Positions 56,474-64,000 of a stretch of DNA of 64,000 nt are shown here, one piece after another. Position numbers and translations under genes: made by a program. Each line of letters begins with the position of its first letter. Positions within the stretch are counted from its first letter, which is position 1. The stretch comes from Pichia kudriavzevii. Lineage: Eukaryota; Ascomycota; Pichiomycetes; Pichiales; Pichiaceae. Under the pieces are notes generated by a model. That model did not search any database and was not told where the DNA came from. It was given only the letters and a program-made list of their open reading frames with translations. The stretch is taken from positions 434,001-498,000 of the forward strand of contig NC_042507.1 in the NCBI RefSeq assembly GCF_003054445.1. Reading direction: 5' to 3'.

Positions 56474-58315
56474 ATGTCTTCTGCTGAAATCAACCAACTT
56501 TCCGACAATGTTGAAAAATTGTCTGTAACTGAATCTACTCCAGTTACTACCACTGAAGAGTCTCCAGCTCCAGAATCTCAGAACAGTGAAGTTCCATCTT
56601 CTCTTTATGTTGGTGAACTTGACCCTACTATTACTGAATCCGAATTATATGAAGTTTTCTCTGCAATTGGTCCAGTTTCTTCCATTAGAGTTTGTAGAGA
56701 TGCTGTCTCTAAACAATCTTTAGGTTATGCATACGTTAACTATCAAAACCGTGCTGATGGTGAAAAGGCTTTAGAAGAATTGAACTACACCGAAATTAAG
56801 GGTAAGCCGTGTAGAATTATGTGGTCTCAAAGAGATCCAGCTGCAAGAAAGAATGGTTCAGGTAATGTTTTCATCAAGAACTTGCACAAGGATATTGATA
56901 ACAAAACCTTACATGATACCTTCTCTGCATTCGGTAACATTTTATCATGTAAGATTGCTACTGATGCCAATGGTGTTTCTAAAGGTTTTGGTTTTGTCCA
57001 CTATGATAACCCAGATTCTGCAAATGATGCAATTGAATCTGTCAATGGTATGTTATTAAATGATTTGGAAGTTTATGTTGGTCCTCACATTTCAAAGAAA
57101 GATAGAGAATCCAAGTGGCAAGAGTTGATTGAAAACTATACTAATGTTTATGTTAAGAATATTTCACTCGAAACTAAAGAAGAAGATTTGAGGAAGTTAT
57201 TTGAAGCTTATGGTAACATAACATCTATGTACTTAGCAACTGATGAAGCAGGTAACTCAAAGGGTTTTGCTTTCATCAACTTTGAAAAGCATGAAGATGC
57301 AGTTAAGGCTGTTGAAGAATTAAACGATAAGGAATTTGAAGGTAAGACTTTATACGTCGGTAGAGCTCAAAAGAAAAGAGAAAGAGTTGAACAATTAAAG
57401 CAACAATATGAACAAGCTAAGCAAGAAAAGATGAGCAAGTACCAAGGTGTCAACTTATTCGTCAAGAACTTGGATGATTCTATTGATGACGAAAGATTAA
57501 AGGAAGAATTCTCTCCTTATGGTACCATCACTTCTGTCATCGTTATGAAGGATGAAACTGGTAAGTCCAAGGGTTTTGGTTTTGTTTGTTTCTCTACTCC
57601 AGAAGAAGCAACAAAGGCAATCAACGAAATGCATCAAAGGATTGTCGAATCTAAGCCATTATATGTTGCTTTAGCTCAAAGAAAAGATATTAGAAGAAAC
57701 CAGTTGTCTCAACAAATGCAAGCAAGAAACCAAATGAGAATGCAACAAGCAGCAGTTCAAGGTGGTATGGGTCAATTTGTTGCTCCAATGTTTTATGGTC
57801 AAAACTTCATTCCACCAATGGTCAATGGTGTTAGAGGCGGTCCATTCCCAGGACAACCACCAATGATGATGCAACAAGGTGCACCACAGAATTTCAGGGG
57901 TCCAAACGGTCAACCAGTACCAGTTTATGTTCAGCCAGTCTATGGTGATTATCAAGGTAGAATGCAACAACAGCCAAGACATTATGCCAACAGACCAAAC
58001 CAAATGCAACAGCCAAGAAAGGAACAATCCTTTGCACAGTTTATTGCATCTTTACCTGTTGAACAACAAAAGAATGCTTTAGGTAACAAGATTTACGAAA
58101 AGATCACTGAATCTCAAAAAGTTCAAGATCAAGAAGCTATTGGTAAGATTACCGGTATGTTGTTATCTATGGATAACCAACAAATCATTTCTTCATTGGA
58201 GAATGAAGAAATCTTCAACCATCAATTAGATGAAGCGATCAAAGCATACCAAGATTTCAAAAACAACTCCGAGACTGCTCCAGCTGAAGCTGCACAAGCT
58301 CCTGTTGAAAACTAA
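56474..58315 (+). CDS. PAB1: Cytoplasmic poly(A)-binding protein
   Basis: 613 codons (S. cerevisiae 577). Four RRM domains span about 42-120, 130-207, 223-300 and 326-403, each with RNP motifs (SLYVGELD / [16 protein letters not shown] / [16 protein letters not shown] / [16 protein letters not shown] / KGFGFVCF). A Met/Gln/Pro-rich linker follows. A C-terminal MLLE domain (~520-595, [18 protein letters not shown]) binds partner proteins. It coats mRNA poly(A) tails and stimulates translation and controlled deadenylation. Codon bias indicates high expression. The upstream leader is unusually A-rich, which fits autoregulation. Confidence 0.98.
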   Translation: MSSAEINQLSDNVEKLSVTESTPVTTTEESPAPESQNSEVPSSLYVGELDPTITESELYEVFSAIGPVSSIRVCRDAVSKQSLGYAYVNYQNRADGEKALEELNYTEIKGKPCRIMWSQRDPAARKNGSGNVFIKNLHKDIDNKTLHDTFSAFGNILSCKIATDANGVSKGFGFVHYDNPDSANDAIESVNGMLLNDLEVYVGPHISKKDRESKWQELIENYTNVYVKNISLETKEEDLRKLFEAYGNITSMYLATDEAGNSKGFAFINFEKHEDAVKAVEELNDKEFEGKTLYVGRAQKKRERVEQLKQQYEQAKQEKMSKYQGVNLFVKNLDDSIDDERLKEEFSPYGTITSVIVMKDETGKSKGFGFVCFSTPEEATKAINEMHQRIVESKPLYVALAQRKDIRRNQLSQQMQARNQMRMQQAAVQGGMGQFVAPMFYGQNFIPPMVNGVRGGPFPGQPPMMMQQGAPQNFRGPNGQPVPVYVQPVYGDYQGRMQQQPRHYANRPNQMQQPRKEQSFAQFIASLPVEQQKNALGNKIYEKITESQKVQDQEAIGKITGMLLSMDNQQIISSLENEEIFNHQLDEAIKAYQDFKNNSETAPAEAAQAPVEN

Positions 58316-58686
58316 GCTCAAAATAGGGATTCTTCAATCTTAAATTGGTAGGTAATTATTCGGTTAATTATTACTATTTTTTTTTTCAATTTTTTATTTT
58401 CTTTTTCTGTTCATTTTGTGTTTGTTTTCTTTTTTTTTTTTTTGTCGTTTCCTCTATGTGTTTACATCTATTAGATTCTGTTATAGTGTTAACTCTTTAG
58501 GATTTTTAGTGTAATCAACATCGAATTTAGTTGGAGAAAGTGGCGATGAAAGGTGAAATCTGGTTTTTGGCTTTGGATAAGAGTACTTAGTAGTGCATAT
58601 CACCGTCGATTCTAAATTCCTTGAAAAATATTTGTTTTAAGACAATTACAGAAAAAAAAATATACAAAACTAAGCTGCTAGGGAAA
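58316..58686. other. 371 bp between convergent PAB1 and CHD1
   Basis: T-rich 3' flanks, including a T run near 58430-58443. No gene or specific element is seen. Confidence 0.5.
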
Positions 58687-61600
58687 TCAGCTTTTAACCT
58701 TTTTCAAATAGACACGTTTAATGTCTTCTGCTTTGACACCCCTTTTAGGCCATGATTTACAAGCTTCAAGCCATAACTCTTGGTTGAGTGCTGGTTGGTC
58801 GTGAGAGAGCTTTTCAATGCATTTTCCGATATTAATCAAAGAGGTCTTTAACTTATTTGCCCAAGTAACCTTGTCCAAGCCTTTACCCTTGGATAACCAA
58901 ATCTTCAAGTCTGAAGCAACCGGTTGTAGCAATGGATGGATACTTCCGTTTCTCTTAGGCCCAGTCGGAACTTTGGAGCTAGATGATAAATGTGAAGTAT
59001 CAGCCGACGTTGCTGAGGAATTGGAGCCATCACCGGTGCTTCCATGACTGCTTGAATTCCCGTTCTTATCAGACATATCTGGTGTTTGCGATTTCTTGCT
59101 TGGGCCACGCTTCCTTGTCTTTTTTGTAACAGGTGGAGTATTGGCATCTTTTCCGTGTTCTACTGGTAAGTTGAGAGTATCCTTCAAAAACCCGAGTAAA
59201 TAATCAGATCTTCTCACTAAATGGACAGCACCAGGGATCCTCTTGTTAATTCGATCCTTTTCTTCTTTACTAGCATTCGCTGGCGCATTTTCGAGGAATA
59301 TCTTATTCTGAAGATTGAGGATAGGATCATCACGGATTTGAATCCAAGAACCATATCCGAACTTGTAGATACCAATCAATAGCATTCTATCATCATCAAA
59401 TTTCCAATCACAAGTCCAACCATGGACAGGCTTGGGGTCAGTCTTGAATCTAAATTTGTACGGATCATCAGATGGTATATACTTCCTCAAAATATCTAGT
59501 TCTATTGGTCTAGCTAAAATTGTTTCTGCATTCAGGTTTCTACATCCTCCGTAGTCAAATAAAACCGCTTTCTTCTCCTTCTTCTTCATATTAAGTGCCT
59601 GTAATTTCGGAGTAGGATATGCAGAACCATCAGCATTTGGTGGCAATTGCGAGTTGGAAACTTTCTCCTTATTTGCCGCTTCTTCAAGTTCTTTGAGTTC
59701 GGTAAATCTCTTTTCCTCAGCCTCCCGAATCAATTCTTTTGCCTTATTGTGAATATCGAAGTAACATTTCTTCATAACTTCGGGATTTTTATTTGGCAAC
59801 GTACCATCCTCAATTAATTCCTCTATTCTCGCAGTTATGTTACCAAACTTCAAAATTGCCCTATAGATACTCCTAACTTGAGATTCGGTTAATTTATTCA
59901 TATCTAGTTTCCGTCCCCGTCTTCTAGATCTACCTTCACTATCCTCATCGTCTTCACCTTCATCATCGTTTTGATACTCAGGCTTGATTGCAGCTTTACG
60001 TTTCCTGCTTGACATCTCAATTTGCTCCTGCAGGAATGCGTCTTCTTTTCTTTTCTCTTCCTCCTCTTTGATTTTCTTCAATTCATCTTCCGGAATAATA
60101 TCATCCCAATCAACGTCAGCCTTATAATCAGTCACTTCAAACTGTTTTAAGAATTCTTCAGACCCTAGATTTGATTCGCCCAATTCTGGTGTAGTTATAT
60201 GATCCTCTGCGTGGTTAAGAACAGCCTCTAAATCAAAATTCTCGAGCTTCTTTTGGTTGTCCGTTTTTTGAAACATAGCACTAGCACCAAATTTCAAAAT
60301 TTCACTTAATTCGCCACTTGATGGATCATTTTTAGAATTATTGACCTTCTTATCGGTGATACCTAATGAAATAATAGCATACTCTAGAATCATTTTCTTT
60401 CTTGCTCTCTCTAGGACTTGTTCTTCAATTGTGTCTTTAGATACAAATCTATAAATTGAGACGTGGTTTTTCTGACCAATTCTATGAGCTCTCGCCATAG
60501 CTTGTAAATCTGCTTGGGGGTTCCAATCTGAGTCAAAGATAATGACTGTATCGGCTGTCATTAGGTTAATTCCCAAACCACCAGCTCTTGTTGACAAAAG
60601 AAATACAAAGTCTTTAGAATCTGGCGCATTAAAATGATCAATTGATATTCTCCTTCTGTGCGAATTAATTGTACCATCTAGTCTTTGAAAGTTTAAGCCC
60701 TTCAACTGTAAATAATCACCAATAATATCTAGCATTCTCACCATTTGAGAGAATATTAAAACACGGTGGCCATCTCTTTTCAACTTGTTAAGTAACTGAT
60801 CTAGTAGAACCATTTTACCGGATGACATTATCAAACCCCTCAAAATATTTTCCCTACTAGAACCAAACTGTGATAGCACATTCTCCTCGACACCGTCAAA
60901 CAAGTAAGGATGGTTGGAGGCTTTTTTTAATTCAGCAACAATATTCAACAAAGAGATTTGGGAACCTCTGACACCTTTATTTAGTGCTGTATAATTCCTG
61001 GTTAATATGTTCTTATAATAATCTGTTTGTATATCAGACAACTCAACTCTTAAAATCCTCTCAGTCTTACCGGGAAGCGAAGTTTCAACATCCTTTTTCA
61101 ACCTTCTTAAGATATAGGGTTTGATCTTTTCCTGTAAATCTTTGATATATGATTCTGCCTCATCGTTTGGTGTATCAAAATCAATTTCTTGTTCAATGGA
61201 AAATTTACCAGGCATTAAAAAGTTACATAAAGCTGCAAGCTCCTTCAAGTTATTCTGTAGCGGAGTACCTGTAATTAATAATCTATTGGCAATTTTAAAC
61301 TCAAATAGAGATTCGTATAGAGAAGATTCAGCATTTTTCAATCTATGGGCCTCATCAACAGCCAGGTATTGCCATTTAAAACTGCCCAATTCAGATCTAT
61401 CCTTTAGAATATACTCATAAGTTGTTAAAAGAATGTTGAACTTGGGCTTCTTCTTGTTACCACCAATATAGAACTCGTAATCTCTAATATTTTTTCTAGC
61501 TTGTGTATTACCCATATAATAGATGACATTAACATCAGGTGCCCATTTCTCAAAGGTCTCTTGCCATGCAGGGACAGTGGACAATGGAACAACAACCAAA

Positions 61601-62985
61601 TGAGGACCATTTTGCCTTCTTGCATAGATCAACCAAGAAAGAAATGATACTGTTTGAACGGTCTTACCTAATCCCATTTCATCGGCTAAAATACCATTTT
61701 CATCTCTCGACCATAAGAAAGCCATCCAATTTAAACCAGTCAACTGGAAATCTCTTAATTGGCCGCCTTTTATAAAAGCTGGTTGGGAAGTCAATTTTTC
61801 AAACTTTGGTCTATTCGAACCATAAGAGGCAGAGTTTGCAGGTAAAATTTTAGAGTTTTGTCTATTTTGAAAGTTCTTCACTTGCTTCGGAGCAGATGGT
61901 GCAATCTCAGAAGCTAATTCCCAGGTGCATTCATCATAGTTCAGTCTTTTCCACTTAACAAAATACTTAAGGGCAGATTCACCGTTATCAAGCCTAACTC
62001 TCTCACTGTCGATGATTCTCTCAACTTTCTTGTACTCTTCAAAATTTTCTCGCCTGGTTTCTTCCTCAATATCAAGCTGTTCAATATCTTCCCTAGTGAC
62101 AAACGGATCTCTCCTATATTCTCTATCTAAAATGATATATTGGTTGATATAATTGTCCAATTTTTTAAAACCCTTCAGGCCTTTCTCTTTCAACGACTGG
62201 TAGGTCTCCCAGGTATTGTGAATATGTGCAATATCCAACCATTTGATCAGATACTCAAAGTCTGTCTTTGGGTCCCCTCTTTCATAAAGTTCTTTAATTC
62301 TCAGCTTTTTTTCTTGCTTTTCCTTTTTAACCAAATCAGTGTCTTTGGTATCTTTAGATTCGGAATTTTCACTCTTGACTATACTGGGCAATGATGTTAA
62401 ATCATCGTCTTCTTCATCGCTTGAACTATTTTCGTCGCCAATGACACGATGGTTGACAACAATGTCTATTGCCATTTGTGGTTCAGATGAATCATCATTA
62501 TATTCATAGTAATAACTCTCCTCATCACCTTCCTCTTCTTCAATATCTTGATCAGACTCTAACAAATCATCATCGTCACCCTGGTCAACATTATAATTGA
62601 CAGACTTCGAGTTGTTACGACTTGAGAATCGAACGGCTTGTGCAGAAAATTTATCGGTAAGTGATCTAGAACCGGTCTTCTTAGATTTCTTTGGTTTGTG
62701 CTTCCTCTTAGATTTCTTCGGTTTACCAGAAATATAAAAATCGTCGTCATCGTCGTCGTCGTCGTCCTCATCTTCATTGTCCTCATCTTCATTACCCCCA
62801 TAATCAATATGATCGACATCTTCATCATCTGAATCAATTTTCTTAGTTTGCCTTTTCTTTCTTGGGGTTTGGACTACGTCTTCATCATCTGAAAATTTGT
62901 AAGACTCGGTGGTCGTTCTTGCTCGACCAGAACGACGTAGTCCGTATAACTCCGGGTTCCCCTCGATTTCGTCTCTAATTGACAT
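58687..62985 (-). CDS. CHD1: Chromodomain-helicase nucleosome spacing factor
   Basis: 1432 codons (S. cerevisiae 1468). The N terminus is acidic with an Asp run. Tandem chromodomains lie at about 170-290 and 320-375, the second with [17 protein letters not shown]. The SNF2 ATPase has DEMGLGKT (435-442) and DEAH (543-546), then the C-terminal helicase lobe with [12 protein letters not shown] and [11 protein letters not shown]. The SANT-SLIDE DNA-binding region (~1000-1280) and a CHCT/DUF4208 domain near the C terminus ([18 protein letters not shown]) complete the Chd1 layout. It spaces nucleosomes in transcribed genes. The start is the only ATG before the acidic region. Confidence 0.98.
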   Translation of the reverse strand: MSIRDEIEGNPELYGLRRSGRARTTTESYKFSDDEDVVQTPRKKRQTKKIDSDDEDVDHIDYGGNEDEDNEDEDDDDDDDDDFYISGKPKKSKRKHKPKKSKKTGSRSLTDKFSAQAVRFSSRNNSKSVNYNVDQGDDDDLLESDQDIEEEEGDEESYYYEYNDDSSEPQMAIDIVVNHRVIGDENSSSDEEDDDLTSLPSIVKSENSESKDTKDTDLVKKEKQEKKLRIKELYERGDPKTDFEYLIKWLDIAHIHNTWETYQSLKEKGLKGFKKLDNYINQYIILDREYRRDPFVTREDIEQLDIEEETRRENFEEYKKVERIIDSERVRLDNGESALKYFVKWKRLNYDECTWELASEIAPSAPKQVKNFQNRQNSKILPANSASYGSNRPKFEKLTSQPAFIKGGQLRDFQLTGLNWMAFLWSRDENGILADEMGLGKTVQTVSFLSWLIYARRQNGPHLVVVPLSTVPAWQETFEKWAPDVNVIYYMGNTQARKNIRDYEFYIGGNKKKPKFNILLTTYEYILKDRSELGSFKWQYLAVDEAHRLKNAESSLYESLFEFKIANRLLITGTPLQNNLKELAALCNFLMPGKFSIEQEIDFDTPNDEAESYIKDLQEKIKPYILRRLKKDVETSLPGKTERILRVELSDIQTDYYKNILTRNYTALNKGVRGSQISLLNIVAELKKASNHPYLFDGVEENVLSQFGSSRENILRGLIMSSGKMVLLDQLLNKLKRDGHRVLIFSQMVRMLDIIGDYLQLKGLNFQRLDGTINSHRRRISIDHFNAPDSKDFVFLLSTRAGGLGINLMTADTVIIFDSDWNPQADLQAMARAHRIGQKNHVSIYRFVSKDTIEEQVLERARKKMILEYAIISLGITDKKVNNSKNDPSSGELSEILKFGASAMFQKTDNQKKLENFDLEAVLNHAEDHITTPELGESNLGSEEFLKQFEVTDYKADVDWDDIIPEDELKKIKEEEEKRKEDAFLQEQIEMSSRKRKAAIKPEYQNDDEGEDDEDSEGRSRRRGRKLDMNKLTESQVRSIYRAILKFGNITARIEELIEDGTLPNKNPEVMKKCYFDIHNKAKELIREAEEKRFTELKELEEAANKEKVSNSQLPPNADGSAYPTPKLQALNMKKKEKKAVLFDYGGCRNLNAETILARPIELDILRKYIPSDDPYKFRFKTDPKPVHGWTCDWKFDDDRMLLIGIYKFGYGSWIQIRDDPILNLQNKIFLENAPANASKEEKDRINKRIPGAVHLVRRSDYLLGFLKDTLNLPVEHGKDANTPPVTKKTRKRGPSKKSQTPDMSDKNGNSSSHGSTGDGSNSSATSADTSHLSSSSKVPTGPKRNGSIHPLLQPVASDLKIWLSKGKGLDKVTWANKLKTSLINIGKCIEKLSHDQPALNQELWLEACKSWPKRGVKAEDIKRVYLKKVKS

Positions 62986-64000
62986 TATTCAAAGGCAATA
63001 TAATATGTAGTTGCTATTTGAAATGATGTCTTCTGGTTTAGGACTGCAGTAACGTGAATAGAAACGTAAAAAAACACCACTATGAACTTACTTGGAGAAA
63101 AAAAAACAACACTTTTCTGTTCCAATGTATTGGGCGAGCTGTTTTCGACGAATTAATTTCATCACCGTGAAGAGTAATTTTTTATTAAGGTACTAGATCA
63201 TACAAAGAGAAAGATTGATTGGTTGCCAACTCAAAAAAAGACGTGTCTTTTCTTTGATCATAGAGCTACATTTGTTTCCAGGCATACTATCACAATCTCA
63301 AATCACTATACACGTAAAATATCAAAACAGTAAGATAGTAAACAAGCAAAGTAGAACCAGTAGATGCACTGCTCTCCCCTGCCCCCCCTTTGATTGGAAG
63401 TACGCAAGAGTTTTTATCAAAGTAAATCAAATTAACTTGCAATCAAAATGTGGAACAAAGATAATTGGTCAAAGATGTAGTTGAGGCTGCAAGCCTAACT
63501 GATTCAACAAAACATGCAAGATCCAATAATAAGTCCCTTAATGTGATGGTATAAATGTAGTTCCATTTTTAAAAGCTAGATATAAGCACCTGTATAAAAT
63601 ATCAAGCTTTCAGCAGGACACCATTTGTGGAAAATAGAGATAATCCATACAAAAAAAACCCACATAAATAAGGTCACCCAAAATACGTCCAAACCTAAAC
63701 AGATACCATGTTTATTTGAACCTTTGGTTTTATCAAAATGCTAAAAGTTAAGCAAAATTCCAGTTCTTTCGAAATAATCATCACAGACTTTCCTAAAGGT
63801 TTTTTTAAGATGGCAATCAAAGGCATCGATGTTTTAAAGCAAACAACAAACAATCAACTGCTTGGATACAACACATCAAGCAACTGGGAAAATAGACCTA
63901 ATCAAAGCTACTTGTAACCAGTTTAGGTAGGAAAGAAACTAAAAAACATAGCTTGATCTTGTCAATGATAGCCTCTGTCTTCAACAAAAACAAGTTTTGA
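62986..64000. other. About 1 kb without a gene at the window end
   Basis: The first part is the CHD1 promoter. The 89-codon frame 63215-63484 begins with TTG, and a 59-codon ATG frame (63738-63917) has no recognisable content. I see no tRNA or structured element. A gene beyond the window may use this as its flank. Confidence 0.5.

Noticed and set aside
63215-63484. 89-codon plus frame near the window end
   Set aside because: It starts with TTG and resembles nothing; it lies in the CHD1 upstream region.

Overview
This 64 kb window is gene-dense chromosomal DNA from a budding yeast (Saccharomycotina), most likely the Pichiaceae (Pichia/Issatchenkia type). The proteins are clear yeast orthologues and the intergenic DNA is AT-rich. 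CTG codons fall at conserved leucines (ERG9 codon 7, TYS1 KIDLLE), so this is not a CUG-Ser yeast. The window keeps a complex I assembly factor (NDUFAF5) and a Mago nashi protein, both absent from Saccharomyces cerevisiae. The species assignment is an inference. I see no tRNA, rRNA, CRISPR, transposon, LTR element or virus-like element.

Layout. 1-8.4 kb: the 5' part of a VPS9-domain gene (MUK1-like), MET14, a 1.8 kb gene-free stretch, JIP5 and an HMG-box gene. 8.4-20.6 kb: a ferric reductase, the giant UTP20, an RMD1-like gene and histone H2A. 20.6-31 kb: a 200-bp A-rich tract, a Ser/Asn-rich protein, IMP4, an XLF/NEJ1-like gene, SWT1, a class II aldolase-like enzyme, GCS1 and TOS1. 31-39.5 kb: a 116-codon orphan, a 970-codon unrecognised helical protein, NDUFAF5, a PPR-like gene and ERG9. 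I could show that ERG9 is interrupted by an intron, with its first 19 codons in a separate exon. 39.8-52.7 kb: YKU70, an EAF7-like gene, a sulfate permease, elongation factor 1-gamma, a KCH1-type transporter, Mago nashi and TYS1. 53-64 kb: PUT3, PAB1, CHD1 and about 1 kb without a gene.

Themes. Three ribosome-biogenesis genes (JIP5, UTP20, IMP4) have RRPE-like motifs close upstream. Two sulfur-assimilation genes carry Met31/32-type motifs: a cluster before the sulfate permease, and one beside a CACGTG box before MET14. Two end-joining genes (NEJ1-like, YKU70) lie 15 kb apart. Chromatin factors include H2A, the HMG-box protein, the EAF7-like protein and CHD1.

The least explained parts are the 970-codon and 116-codon genes, the 1.8 kb MET14-JIP5 gap, the reading frames just before the PPR-like and NEJ1-like genes, and a membrane-protein-like frame without an ATG upstream of TOS1. 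I found no convincing case for a wholly new multi-gene system.
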